Source: Flavobacterium cupriresistens
Lineage (GTDB): Bacteria > Bacteroidota > Bacteroidia > Flavobacteriales > Flavobacteriaceae
DNA: 64,000 nucleotides
Direction: 5' to 3'
Assembly: GCF_020911925.1 (NCBI RefSeq)
Contig: NZ_CP087134.1
Span: 3,162,001-3,226,000, forward strand
Shown here: positions 25,603-34,982 of the stretch, one piece after another
How the letters are laid out: each line of letters begins with the position of its first letter
Numbering within the stretch: the first letter of the stretch is position 1
Translations under genes and position numbers: made by a program
The notes under the pieces: generated by a model
Told to the model about the DNA's origin: nothing
The model's input: the letters and a program-made list of their open reading frames with translations, nothing else
Databases searched by the model: none

Positions 25603-25670
25603 TTTTTTTGAGGTTCTGAGTTTCTAAGATTCTAAGGTTCTGAGTTTTTGAGGTTCAGAGGTTTTTATTT
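25603..25670. repeat. GGTTCTGAG-family repeat
   Basis: Repeated GGTTCTGAGTTTCTAAGATTC-like units upstream of coaD, matching tracts at 11996, 12921 and (inverted) 26521-26570. Confidence 0.6.
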
Positions 25671-25791
25671 TGATTGTGGAGTTTCTAGTATGATGTTTTC
25701 TTTTTTGAAATGACAATATTGAGTTATTTTAGTTTTTTTACGTTTCTAAAGAATACACCTTTCGTTATTTAGATAATAAGCATAGAATAGC

Positions 25792-26400
25792 TTAGTTGCG
25801 ATCTATTTGATAAATTATATTTTTGTCATAGAGGTCTTTCAAGTCTTGTTTTGTAAAATTTTGTGTTTTATTATAATTCTTATCAATATTAATGTCATTA
25901 ATACCAGTATAATTATCTACTTCCATATCGTTAAGATAATACCAACACTATCTTTTGATACTGATTTTACTTTCAAAGTAGTATAATGTCCGTCATTGTT
26001 TACAAGGCAAATATCACCGGTTAAAGGGCTTTTAATGTAATTTTTTTCGGCTTTTTTTGCCTGAATACCTGTATAAATACCAAATGAGAGTACAGACATT
26101 AGAATGATAGAACCCGTATATTGCCATAAAGGGGTTTTTACGGGATTCTTTTTATATTGTTTCTTGAAATTGTCCTTAATATCAATTGGTAATTCTTTTA
26201 ATTTCCATGTTTTTTTACAATGATCACATTCGACTATTATTGTACGTTTTATTAGGTGCAGCAGGTATAATAACAATATTTACGAAACCACCATAAATTG
26301 AAAAATTTAACCCGTTTTTATTATTACAGTTTGGACATGAAGCATTTTCAATCGTTCCTGTTTGTAATTGTTTTATGTTACGGCCTATATTTATTATCAT
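25792..26400 (-). pseudogene. Zinc-ribbon membrane protein gene broken by two frameshifts
   Basis: Three frames join into one coherent protein of about 200 residues. Part 1 from ATG 26400 reads MIINIGRNIKQLQTGTIENA then SCPNCNN and ends PAAPNKT; an extra base near 26240 shifts the frame. Part 2 (to 25917) carries VECDHCKKTWKLKELP, a membrane segment (YTGSIILMSVLSFGIYTGI) and KSVSKDSV. Another shift near 25940 leads to part 3, YYLNDMEVDNYTGINDINID and a stop at 25792. Two CxxC pairs suggest a zinc ribbon before the membrane helix. It interrupts the coaD-ddl interval. Two sequencing errors would be an alternative explanation. Confidence 0.7.
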
Positions 26401-26520
26401 ATATTCTGAGTTTATTTTCTTTTTTGATTGATTTTTTTGTGTGATTTGCTCTAAGGGTCAAGAAAGCTATCTTAGCCAGGCTTTACTCGAAATAGCAATT
26501 CAGGTTTTAAAAAAAAACTA

Positions 26521-26572
26521 AAAAAGGTTCCGAAATCTTAGTAACTTAGAATCTCAGAACCTCAGTAACTTT
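26521..26572. repeat. Inverted GGTTCTGAG-family repeat after ddl
   Basis: AAGGTTCCGAAATCTTAGTAAC, then TTAGAATCTCAGAACCTCAG, is the complement of the word found upstream of coaD. The two copies bracket the frameshifted zinc-ribbon gene in opposite orientation. Confidence 0.6.
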
Positions 26573-26573
26573 T

Positions 26574-27545
26574 TTAAACTAACGCCAGCTCAATCGCATT
26601 GGTGAATAAATCTTCCAGAGAGATTCCCGCTGCTCTGGCTTGCTGTGGAATCAAACTTTCTGTTGTTAGTCCCGGAATGGTGTTCATTTCGAGCATATAA
26701 GGCTCGTTGTCTACGATAATGAATTCGCTTCTGGAGAAACCTTTCATTTTTAAAACTTCGTAAGCACGTTTGGCTGTTTCAGCTACTTTTTGAGTTAATT
26801 CGTCTGAGATTCTTGCCGGTGTTATTTCTTGTGATTTTCCTTCGTATTTGGCCTCATAATCAAAGAAATCATTATCAGATACAATTTCTGTAATTGGTAA
26901 AACTTTAATTTCACCTTTATAATTGATTACACCAACCGAAACTTCTGTTCCGTCAAGGAAACTTTCGATGATGATTTCATTGTCTTCTTTATAAGCTACC
27001 TCAATAGCAATTGGCAATTCGGCGGCGGTTTTTACTTTTGAAATTCCGAAACTTGATCCTGCTTTGTTTGGTTTTACGAAACAAGGTAAACCTACTTTTT
27101 TTACAATTTCTTCGGTATTGATAACATCGCCTTTATTTAGGTAATAAGAAATGGCTGTTTTGATTCCGTATGGTTTTAAAACCGAAAGTAAATCACGTTT
27201 GTTGAAGGTAAGTGCAGATTGGTAATAATCGCAGGAAGATTGTGGAATGTTTAACAATTCGAAATAAGCCTGCATTAATCCATCCTCACCCGGAGTTCCG
27301 TGAATGGCATTGAAAACACAGTCAAAAGTAATTTTTTGCCCGTTTACAGTTACGGAGAAATCATTTTTATCAATTGGAAATTCAGCTTCATTTTCGTCTA
27401 CATATACCCATTTTTCTTTGAAAATATGAATACGAAAACCAACGTATTTTGTTTTGTCAAGATATTGGTGCACAACATTTCCGCTGATAAGAGAAATTTT
27501 ATATTCGCTTGAATATCCGCCCATGATGATGGCTATGTTTTTCAT
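26574..27545 (-). CDS. ddl: D-alanine--D-alanine ligase
   Basis: 323 residues, ATP-grasp. Visible are the N-terminal GGYSSEYKISLISG, HGTPGEDG, the ATP-grasp loop KPNKAGSSFGISKV, and the C-terminal LEMNTIPGLT with metal-binding Glu/Asn. It makes the dipeptide for peptidoglycan. It is divergent from the PASTA-rluD pair. Confidence 0.96.
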   Translation of the reverse strand: MKNIAIIMGGYSSEYKISLISGNVVHQYLDKTKYVGFRIHIFKEKWVYVDENEAEFPIDKNDFSVTVNGQKITFDCVFNAIHGTPGEDGLMQAYFELLNIPQSSCDYYQSALTFNKRDLLSVLKPYGIKTAISYYLNKGDVINTEEIVKKVGLPCFVKPNKAGSSFGISKVKTAAELPIAIEVAYKEDNEIIIESFLDGTEVSVGVINYKGEIKVLPITEIVSDNDFFDYEAKYEGKSQEITPARISDELTQKVAETAKRAYEVLKMKGFSRSEFIIVDNEPYMLEMNTIPGLTTESLIPQQARAAGISLEDLFTNAIELALV

Positions 27546-27574
27546 TTTTTTATGTTTAGTATGTTTTGTTCGTT

Positions 27575-27655
27575 TTTTTGTTTCAAGTTTCAGGTTTCAA
27601 GTTCGACAATTTTGTGAACTTTGCGTGAAATCTTTGCGGCCTTTGCGGTTAAATT
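27575..27655. repeat. TTTCAGG and TTTGCGG repeat words
   Basis: GTTTCAAGTTTCAGGTTTCAAG (27580-27601) followed by GAACTTTGCGTGAAATCTTT and GCGGCCTTTGCGGTTAAA (27614-27651), the inverted form of the AACCGCAAAG word. They lie between divergent ddl and the PASTA gene. Confidence 0.65.
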
Positions 27656-27754
27656 TTAACGTAGCGTTTTTTTACCACTTTCTTGTTTTAAACAAAATTA
27701 TCATTTTTTTTGAAACGAAATAGGTTTATCTTTGCCACAACTAAAAATAATTTT

Positions 27755-28378
27755 ATGAGTTTACGTAAGTATTTAACAAGCCGTGTGTTCTTTTTGCAAG
27801 TATTAGGTGCGGCTGCTATTATTGCAGTTTTGGGTTATTTGTTTATGCATTGGTTGACTTTTACAACTGATCACGGGCATGAAATCGCTGTTCCGAATCT
27901 ATCTAAACTAACCGAAGAGCAAGTAGAAGCAAAATTAGACGAGCTGGACTTAGATTATGTGCTTTTGGATAGTGTTGATTACCGAAGTGAATTTCCAAAA
28001 TACAGTGTAGTGGAGCAGGATCCATTGCCTGGAACAAAGGTAAAAGTTGGTAGAAAAATATATATAAAAATTAATGCTTCCGGATTTTCGTCTGTTCGAA
28101 TTCCGGATTTAATAGAAAAAACGTATCGTGAAGCAGTTCCTACGCTAAAGGCTTTAGGACTTGAAGCAGGAACAATTACCTATATTCCGAATCTTGGAAA
28201 AGATATGGTTTTGGAAATGCGTTACAAAGGAAGAAATTTAAAAGTAGGTGACCGTGTATTGAAAGCTTCTAAAATTGATTTGGTTTTAGGAGACGGAAAA
28301 GCAACGTATGCAGATGACAGTCAGGCGACAGATAGTTTAGCTGTGCCACCAACTGAAACCCCAAAAGATGAACAATAA
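27755..28378 (+). CDS. PASTA-domain membrane protein
   Basis: 207 residues from ATG 27755 (an earlier ATG at 27710 would add a tail before the membrane segment and overlap the promoter box TATCTTTG at 27727-27734). One membrane helix (residues 14-34) is followed by two or three PASTA units: VPNLSKLTEEQVEAKLDEL, VVEQDPLPGTKVKVGR, then IPDLIEKTYREAVPTLKALG. PASTA domains bind peptidoglycan fragments or penicillin-binding proteins; here there is no kinase domain. It overlaps rluD by 11 bp. Confidence 0.88.
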   Translation: MSLRKYLTSRVFFLQVLGAAAIIAVLGYLFMHWLTFTTDHGHEIAVPNLSKLTEEQVEAKLDELDLDYVLLDSVDYRSEFPKYSVVEQDPLPGTKVKVGRKIYIKINASGFSSVRIPDLIEKTYREAVPTLKALGLEAGTITYIPNLGKDMVLEMRYKGRNLKVGDRVLKASKIDLVLGDGKATYADDSQATDSLAVPPTETPKDEQ

Positions 28379-29411
28379 TATTGAAAATTTAGATCTGGAA
28401 GACGAATTATTCGAACATTTCAGATTTGAAGTCCCTAAAGGTCAAGCGCTCTTGCGTATTGACAAATATTTAATGAATTTGATTCAGAATGCGACTAGAA
28501 ATAAAATTCAGAACGCAGCTACTGAAGGAAACATTTTTGTAAATGATATTCCGGTAAAATCAAATTATAAAGTAAAACCATTAGATGTGGTAACCGTGAT
28601 GTTATCGCACCCGCCTTTTGAAAATCATATTCTTCCGGAAGATCTTCCGTTGAATATTGTTTATGAAGATGATGCTTTGTTGTTAATCAACAAGGAACCG
28701 GGGATGGTAGTACATCCGGGTCACGGAAATTACACCGGAACCTTGGTGAATGCTTTGGCACATCATTTTGATAATCTGCCAATGAATAGCAGCGAACGCC
28801 CTGGTTTGGTTCACAGAATCGACAAGGATACTTCAGGACTTTTGGTTGTAGCCAAAACTGAAGCTGCCATGACACATTTGGCAAAGCAATTTGAAGCCAA
28901 AACTTCTGAACGTGAGTATATCGCTCTTGTTTGGGGTAATGTAGCGGAAGAAGCGGGAACGATTGAAGGAAATCTGGCCCGACACTTAAAAGACCGTATG
29001 CAAATGGCTGTTTTTGCTGATCCTGAAATCGGGAAACCTGCAATTACACATTATAAAGTGTTGGAACGTTTTGGTTATGTAACGCTTATTTCTTGTAAAT
29101 TGGAAACAGGCAGAACACACCAAATCCGTGCGCACCTGAAACATATAGGACATCCGTTGTTTAATGACGAACGTTACGGGGGGCATTTGATTCTGAAAGG
29201 AACCACTTTTACAAAATACAAACAATTTATAGACAATTGTTTCAAAGCATTACCACGTCAGGCGTTGCATGCTAAAACACTTGGTTTTGTGCATCCGACT
29301 ACGGGAGAAATGATGCGTTTTGATACCGAATTACCGCAAGATTTTCAAGATTGTATTGAGAAATGGCGCAATTATGGAAAAACGCATAATATGGAAGACG
29401 AAGAGAATTAA
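28368..29411 (+). CDS. rluD: RluD-family 23S rRNA pseudouridine synthase
   Basis: 347 residues. N-terminal S4 domain (RIDKYLMNLIQNATRNKIQN) and the RluA/RluD catalytic motif HRIDKDTSGLLVVAKT with the nucleophile Asp, followed by GRTHQIRAHLKHIGHP. It isomerises uridines in 23S rRNA. It overlaps the PASTA gene, a conserved flavobacterial pair. Confidence 0.94.
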   Translation: MNNNIENLDLEDELFEHFRFEVPKGQALLRIDKYLMNLIQNATRNKIQNAATEGNIFVNDIPVKSNYKVKPLDVVTVMLSHPPFENHILPEDLPLNIVYEDDALLLINKEPGMVVHPGHGNYTGTLVNALAHHFDNLPMNSSERPGLVHRIDKDTSGLLVVAKTEAAMTHLAKQFEAKTSEREYIALVWGNVAEEAGTIEGNLARHLKDRMQMAVFADPEIGKPAITHYKVLERFGYVTLISCKLETGRTHQIRAHLKHIGHPLFNDERYGGHLILKGTTFTKYKQFIDNCFKALPRQALHAKTLGFVHPTTGEMMRFDTELPQDFQDCIEKWRNYGKTHNMEDEEN

Positions 29412-29454
29412 TTAGATAATTTGTCAATTAGAAAATTAAATAATTTTGTAATAT

Positions 29455-29480
29455 AAAAAGCTCCTATTGGAGCTTTTTTA
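29455..29480. terminator. Terminator between rluD and the convergent lipoprotein gene
   Basis: AAAAAGCTCC / GGAGCTTTTT perfect 10-bp stem with a TATT loop. Confidence 0.9.
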
Positions 29481-29481
29481 T

Positions 29482-30093
29482 TTAGATACTTTTTACAATA
29501 AAGTCGGTTATTTTTACTTCTCCATTTGTTAAGAGACCCAATTTTCCATGTTGGCTTAAATTGCTTTTTTCTAGGGAACATTCCAGTTTAGTGTCATTAT
29601 CCACAGAAAAGAATAATTGATTGTTTAAAACCCGAATTTTGACCGAATACCAATGATTATTTTTTAAGCTGATTGATTTGGTAAATAAACTTGGTCCGCC
29701 ACGTTTGTCGTATTCGTTACTTCCTTTGTTGTAGGTGCCTCTGCCAATGACGATATTCTGATCAATCTGATAAAGGTAAGTTCTGATGTATTTATCCTGA
29801 TCGATATGGAGCATTATTTCAAATAAAGATTCTTTTGTCATATTGACTTTCAAATCAATTTCGAAATTTTTCGGAAGTTGTTTTTTAGATTCCATAACAC
29901 CCCACACCATAGGACCTCCGGTACCCATTAAGGTATCTTTTTGTAAAGACCAACTTTTTGAATTTTGCTTCCAGTCGGATTTAATTTGTGCTGTTTTGGT
30001 TAATTGATATTCTTTTTTTGGTGTTGAAATTACGCTGGAGCAAGAAATTAGTAATAAGGACAACAGGAAGAATATAAGGTATTTAAATGTCAT
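29482..30093 (-). CDS. Lipoprotein with concanavalin-like (DUF1080-type) fold
   Basis: 203 residues with lipobox LLISC. The beta-rich body has FEIDLKVNMTKESLFEIMLH, NHWYSVKIRVLNNQLFFSVD and LGLLTNGEVKITDFIVKSI, the jelly-roll pattern of DUF1080/3-keto-disaccharide hydrolase-like domains, which handle sugars. The active function here is not evident. Confidence 0.65.
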   Translation of the reverse strand: MTFKYLIFFLLSLLLISCSSVISTPKKEYQLTKTAQIKSDWKQNSKSWSLQKDTLMGTGGPMVWGVMESKKQLPKNFEIDLKVNMTKESLFEIMLHIDQDKYIRTYLYQIDQNIVIGRGTYNKGSNEYDKRGGPSLFTKSISLKNNHWYSVKIRVLNNQLFFSVDNDTKLECSLEKSNLSQHGKLGLLTNGEVKITDFIVKSI

Positions 30094-30154
30094 AAGTTTG
30101 GTTTTTAATTCAATTTCAGCATGGTATTTTCAATCCATCAAGCCTTTTTTTGTA

Positions 30155-30265
30155 GCTCTGTCAATTTCGACGAAGGAGAAATTGCACTCTCAAATCAATA
30201 AAGATTGGCGATTTTCTATGCGGAATTCCTTGTGTGATTTCTCCTTCGTCGAAAGGACAAATGAC
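30155..30265. repeat. Inverted repeat TTTCGACGAAGGAGAAAT
   Basis: AATTTCGACGAAGGAGAAATT (30164-30184) and GATTTCTCCTTCGTCGAAA (30237-30255) are inverted copies about 50 bases apart in the 324-bp gap upstream of the lipoprotein gene. Words of this kind are common dispersed repeats in flavobacteria. The rest of 30094-30417 has no gene that I can support. Confidence 0.7.
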
Positions 30266-30417
30266 GTTTTTTTTAGTAAACCAAATTTTTAGATCCAATT
30301 TTTTACACCTGATCCTTTTTTTAGGCAAGTAACGCAAAGTAAATTTAAAATGAACTTACATTACTTATATGGTTTAAAAATATACTTTTACTTGATTATC
30401 AACTTTTGCACCGGATG

Positions 30418-31641
30418 CTATTTTACTTTTCCAATCGAACCTGTTGGTGTCGGTACCAATTCAAATACGGAGGTAGGAGCGAGGCCTGATTCGATGCGGT
30501 GCGAAACGTAGATGATCGCCACGCTGGTTTCCTGTTTTATGGTATTGATAAGCTGAATTACCAGATCTACATTTTCGTCGTCTAAACCTTCGACAGGTTC
30601 GTCCAGAATTAATAATGGCGGATGTTTTAAAACGGCACGAACAATCAACGCCACTCTTTGCTGGCCGATTGACAGTTCTGTAAAACGTTTGTTTTTTAAT
30701 GGACTCATTTCGATTACTTCAAGCCATTGTGCTACGTTTTGCTTTTGAAAAGTTGTAGGTTCTGTATATAATCCGATAGAATCGAAGAATCCGGACAGTA
30801 TCATTTGTTCTAAAGTGTGGCCTTTTTGAAACAAATCGGTCATCGAAGTGGTGAAGATTCCGATTTGTTTTTTAATGTCCCAGACACTTTCTCCCGTTCC
30901 TTTTTTTCTTCCAAATAAAAATAAATCCTGACCAAATCCTTTTGGATTGTCTCCTGTAATTAAAGAAAGAATAGTGCTTTTTCCGGAACCATTAGGACCG
31001 ATAAGTTGCCAGAACTCACCCGGTTTTATGGTCCACGAGATTTGATCTACAATTTTTCTTTCTTCATAACTTACCGAAACGTTTTCCATTTTTATTAATA
31101 TACTTTCGTGAAAGGAATGCGGTTCTATGGCTTTTGGAATTGAAGTAGTCTGTAACGTTTTAAAATGGTTTTCGACTTTTGATAATGGATGTAAGGCAAA
31201 TGAATTGTCCATAATTTGAGCTTTATTCGGAACAAAATCAAGAACATCTACATATCGATTAACCAATTGAATAATAGCAATACTATCGGTCAGCTTTTTT
31301 AGAGATTCCGCCAAAACAACACGGGAGGCCTGATCTAAATGATCAAAAGGATTGTCGAAAATGATGAAATCAGGTTTTTGATTGATACAGTATCGAAGAA
31401 ACTCTTTTTTACGCTCGCCCGAAGAAAAGGTTCGCAATTGTCGGTGCGAATCCGGAGAAGCTTCTACAATGTCGTATTGGTATTCTTTTTCAATAAATTT
31501 CTCTATCGCCATGTCGGAGAAAAGAATGCCTTTCTGGTCTTTAAAAACGGCCAGTTCTCCTTCAATAGTACCGGAAAGTAATGTGTCAATAAAAGCTTTT
31601 TTGTTTACTTTATTTGATAAAAGGATATCCCAATGCTGCAT
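30418..31641 (-). CDS. Double ABC ATPase with degenerate first P-loop
   Basis: 407 residues, two ABC halves and no membrane segment. The second half has all motifs: Walker A GPNGSGKST, signature LSIGQQRVAL, Walker B LLILDEP, H-loop YVSHR. The first half has a signature FSSGERKKE and Walker B DFIIFDNP but begins MQHWDILLSNKVNKKAFIDT with no recognisable Walker A, so it probably cannot bind ATP normally. The architecture recalls E. coli ModF (PhrA). No transporter permease is nearby; it sits 18 bp after the sulfurtransferase gene, so they may be co-transcribed. Confidence 0.82.
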   Translation of the reverse strand: MQHWDILLSNKVNKKAFIDTLLSGTIEGELAVFKDQKGILFSDMAIEKFIEKEYQYDIVEASPDSHRQLRTFSSGERKKEFLRYCINQKPDFIIFDNPFDHLDQASRVVLAESLKKLTDSIAIIQLVNRYVDVLDFVPNKAQIMDNSFALHPLSKVENHFKTLQTTSIPKAIEPHSFHESILIKMENVSVSYEERKIVDQISWTIKPGEFWQLIGPNGSGKSTILSLITGDNPKGFGQDLFLFGRKKGTGESVWDIKKQIGIFTTSMTDLFQKGHTLEQMILSGFFDSIGLYTEPTTFQKQNVAQWLEVIEMSPLKNKRFTELSIGQQRVALIVRAVLKHPPLLILDEPVEGLDDENVDLVIQLINTIKQETSVAIIYVSHRIESGLAPTSVFELVPTPTGSIGKVK

Positions 31642-31658
31642 TTTTATTTCTTAAAAGA

Positions 31659-32516
31659 TTAATTGTTTTCTTTGGTTGCCATCGGACGATCGTTACGTGA
31701 CCATTCGCTCCAGGAACCTACGTATAATTTTGGAATCGGAATTCCGGCATAATCCATTGCTAATAAAGTATGACAAGCCGTAACGCCCGAACCACAATGG
31801 ACTATTGTATTTTCGGGTTTTGCAGGACCTAAAACTTCAGTATATTTTTTTGCTAATATTTCAGCAGCATGATAAAAGCCATTTTCGTCTAAGTTTTCAC
31901 TAAAAGGAACATTAGTGGCTCCCGGTATATGTCCTGCGATTAAATCCAGGGGCTCTGTGAGACCATCAAAACGATTTTTATCTCTAACATCAATAACGAT
32001 AAATTCGTCATTATTTCGAGCCGTTTCAACTTGGTTTATGTCCGCTAAACCCAATTGCCATTCTTTAATCGGATAATTTTCTACGGTGTCAAAATGTTCA
32101 ATTTCTGAACTTATTGGAAAGCCACTTTTGATAGAAGCCTGTAAACCACCATTTAAAACTTGTACTTTTTCATGTCCGACAGCTCTGAGCATCCACCAAA
32201 ATCTGGCGGCGGCATTGGAGCCGTTTTTGTCATCATAAATTACAACATGGCTTGAGGGTTGAATTCCAAGGTTTGATAGTGTTTTTGAAAATTTCTCAAA
32301 AGAAGGTAAAGGATGTCTTCCACCGTTTGCAGGTTCGGTTGTGATCGTGGCTAAATCGTGGTTTAAGTCAACGTAACCGGCACCTTTTAAATGCTCTTTT
32401 TTATAATTTTCTTCCGCACCGATTCCGGCTCTCGCATCTATTAGGATGATTTTTTGAGAAGCATGTAATTCCAGTAGTTCATTGGGATTTATAAGAGGCG
32501 AAATTTTAGTTGACAT
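31659..32516 (-). CDS. Sulfurtransferase (rhodanese, 3-mercaptopyruvate type)
   Basis: 285 residues, two rhodanese domains. The catalytic cysteine is in HCGSGVTACHT near residue 240, the CGSGVTA loop being typical of 3-mercaptopyruvate sulfurtransferases. The N-terminal domain (IILIDARAGIGAEENYKKEH) is the inactive half. It transfers sulfur to cyanide or thiols. Confidence 0.92.
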   Translation of the reverse strand: MSTKISPLINPNELLELHASQKIILIDARAGIGAEENYKKEHLKGAGYVDLNHDLATITTEPANGGRHPLPSFEKFSKTLSNLGIQPSSHVVIYDDKNGSNAAARFWWMLRAVGHEKVQVLNGGLQASIKSGFPISSEIEHFDTVENYPIKEWQLGLADINQVETARNNDEFIVIDVRDKNRFDGLTEPLDLIAGHIPGATNVPFSENLDENGFYHAAEILAKKYTEVLGPAKPENTIVHCGSGVTACHTLLAMDYAGIPIPKLYVGSWSEWSRNDRPMATKENN

Positions 32517-32643
32517 GGCTTTGGCGTTTTTTGGTTTTATAAAGGATTGAAAATTGGCGATTTGTGTTCGGTGCTTCCTTTTTTTGCCACGAATTGTATG
32601 AATTGGCGCGAATTGAATTTGTTGGTTTGTTTGGTGACTGAGG

Positions 32644-33033
32644 TTAACTTGGGATTTTTTCGATCAGGATTTCATTATCTGATTGATCAAAATAAGTACA
32701 GGTCATTTCGACTATATCAACACGCCATTTTGCAATACCACATTGCGCACAATGGCCGCAGAATGTTATATAATCGGTTTCACCATACTGATGTTTTACC
32801 AAAAACTCAATAAAAAGTTCTTTGTTCGGAAAAGGGGCAACTTTAATTTCGGCATATTTTTCATCAGCAGTCACATTGTAATTATTTACGCCGTAATATT
32901 CTACATGACCGTCGTGCACAAAAGTATCGTATCCTTTAACACCCAGAATAATTAAGTCTTGTATATAGTTTGGAAAATCGGCACCCGATTTTACTTTAGA
33001 ATGCGCTTCTTTTATTTGTTCGATTGTAAACAT
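32644..33033 (-). CDS. DUF1398-family protein
   Basis: 129 residues. FTIEQIKEAHSKVKSGADFP, VKGYDTFVHDGHVEYYG and VDIVEMTCTYFDQSDNEIL match the DUF1398 family. CGHCAQCGIAKW carries three close cysteines. Function is unknown. Confidence 0.8.
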   Translation of the reverse strand: MFTIEQIKEAHSKVKSGADFPNYIQDLIILGVKGYDTFVHDGHVEYYGVNNYNVTADEKYAEIKVAPFPNKELFIEFLVKHQYGETDYITFCGHCAQCGIAKWRVDIVEMTCTYFDQSDNEILIEKIPS

Positions 33034-33390
33034 ATTGTCAGTTTTTTAAGATTGCTATTATATTTCAAAAATACGATTAATGGATCAAAAAACGGATTCC
33101 GTTTTTATTATCTGATCGAATTTGAATTGATACTTATAAAAGTAAAGAGAACCATTTTTAAAACAAAGAGTAAAATGCTAAAGTTATCTGAAAAAGCAAA
33201 GGACTGCGAATTACCGTGACTTCTAATTTTTGTAGGTTTCTTTTTAGTTTCGTTTAATTTGAAGTTAACTTCTTGATTTTTAAAATGTTGTATTTTGGCG
33301 ATGAATAATGCACTTAAAAGGATATTTTTTTTAAATAGCAAGGTTTTTCGTAAATTTAATAGTAGAATGTTGTAAGCTAAAATTGATATT
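33034..33390. other. Intergenic stretch, no gene seen
   Basis: 357 bp between DUF1398 and the secreted protein gene. It is AT-rich with scattered stops in all frames; no hairpin terminator, repeat word or coding frame could be supported. The promoter of the plus-strand gene at 33391 should lie at its right end. Confidence 0.5.
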
Positions 33391-34083
33391 ATGAAAAGAA
33401 CAATACTTCTATTCCTGTTGACAGCCCCTACATTTGCCCAGGAAATCAATACATTTGATTTTGCCGTTATAAACTCAACCTTAATTTCACCCAATATCGA
33501 TCTTGATAAAGGACGTAGTGTTGTTGCGGGCAATGAAAATCAATATTCGACTTACTTTCAGTACGCCTTTACGATGTGTGAGGACGATGTTATTTTGGGA
33601 GCTGGCATCGATAAGTCTGATATTGATCGGTCTTATGTTGGTTATATCGGTAAGATATGTGAAAAGTTCAGAGCTACAATCGCTATAGGTTACTTAGAGT
33701 CGAGGAGTGGTTATGACGGAACATTTACGGGATTTAGTGTGTCGTGGCATTTTAAGGAGAACACTTTTATTGGTGGTAGTCTCGAGAATCTGCATTCAAC
33801 AAGCATTAGTTATGATACCGATGAAAGTTCCGATTATTACAGAAAGCTGGTTCCAAAAGTTTTTGCGAGTTACGAAATTATCCCACATGTGATTGTTTTT
33901 GGTCAGTTAAGCAGCAGAGTTAATGATATTGCTTTAAAATATCAGAACGATGGTTTCGCGGCGGGAGGGTTTTATTCCGGTCAGGGAGAAGAAGGAATTT
34001 TTGGAACGGTAAACTTTGGTCGTTTTGCAGTTTCCTGCAGTACAACTTTTGATAAAGTAAATTTTGGATTGAAGTTTCAATAA
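33391..34083 (+). CDS. Secreted beta-rich protein of unknown function
   Basis: 230 residues with a signal peptide ending TFAQ (residue 17). Alternating strands such as RATIAIGYLESRSGYDGTFT, FSVSWHFKENTFIGGSLENL and a C-terminal phenylalanine-containing end (VNFGLKFQ) suggest a small outer-membrane barrel or porin-like protein; I do not recognise the family. Confidence 0.65.
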   Translation: MKRTILLFLLTAPTFAQEINTFDFAVINSTLISPNIDLDKGRSVVAGNENQYSTYFQYAFTMCEDDVILGAGIDKSDIDRSYVGYIGKICEKFRATIAIGYLESRSGYDGTFTGFSVSWHFKENTFIGGSLENLHSTSISYDTDESSDYYRKLVPKVFASYEIIPHVIVFGQLSSRVNDIALKYQNDGFAAGGFYSGQGEEGIFGTVNFGRFAVSCSTTFDKVNFGLKFQ

Positions 34084-34125
34084 ACTAACAACGTCTTGCA
34101 CAAGAAAATTTATTTCTAACGCAAA

Positions 34126-34962
34126 TCATTTCTTTAACGTGACAACCTGTTGCGGATAAGGGATATCAATATTGGCCTCGTCAAAACGTTTTTTGATGCT
34201 TTGCAATAAATCGCAATACATAATAAAACCGTCCGTAGAGTTTTTTGCCCATGCCCAGGTTTTTATATTGACACTTGATGCACCGAGTTCAACTACTCTT
34301 GCATTAACTAAAGGCGTGTTTTTCTTTTTTTCTTCGGCAGTTCGATTATCAATAGAAAGGGGATGTTTGCTGACTTCCTCTTTCATGATTTCCAGCGCTT
34401 TTTCGATATCCGATTCGTAACCGATACCAATTTGGATTATTTTGCAACACTTGGTATCGTGCATGTTGGTGTTTACAATAATTTGATTGCTAATGATCGA
34501 ATTAGGAATAATGATTCGGTTGTTTTCCGCATCTTTCAGAACGACCTGTCTTAGATTTATATCTTCAACGGTACCTACAAAATTGTTGATGGTAATTTTG
34601 TCATTGATTCGAAAAGGCTTAAAAATTACAAGAAAAATACCGCTTACAATGTTACTTAACGCTTGTTGCGAAGCCAAACCGGCCACGATCGAAATAACGC
34701 CGGCACCTGCCAAAAAAGAATGTCCGATAATTTTAAATTCCGGAATTTGTATTAAGGCAAATGCAAATCCCAAAATATAAATAACCGTAATGATTAAGTG
34801 TTTTAAAAACTTAAAACCTGTCGCATCGTATTCTTTATCGCTGAGTTTGCGATAGAGAAACATTTTTAAGGCTCTATCTGTAATGGCTCCCAAAACGATG
34901 GTTACAATCACTATAATAGCGACAAAAATGCCTATCCTAAAATCTGTTATATAATCAATCAT
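34126..34962 (-). CDS. MscS-family mechanosensitive channel
   Basis: 278 residues with three membrane segments. The pore-lining helix is in FLAGAGVISIVAGLASQQAL, followed by the beta domain KPFRINDKITINNFVGTVED and PNSIISNQIIVN. It releases solutes on hypo-osmotic shock at the inner membrane. Confidence 0.93.
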   Translation of the reverse strand: MIDYITDFRIGIFVAIIVIVTIVLGAITDRALKMFLYRKLSDKEYDATGFKFLKHLIITVIYILGFAFALIQIPEFKIIGHSFLAGAGVISIVAGLASQQALSNIVSGIFLVIFKPFRINDKITINNFVGTVEDINLRQVVLKDAENNRIIIPNSIISNQIIVNTNMHDTKCCKIIQIGIGYESDIEKALEIMKEEVSKHPLSIDNRTAEEKKKNTPLVNARVVELGASSVNIKTWAWAKNSTDGFIMYCDLLQSIKKRFDEANIDIPYPQQVVTLKK

Positions 34963-34982
34963 TCGTTGTAAATAGGAGCTTA

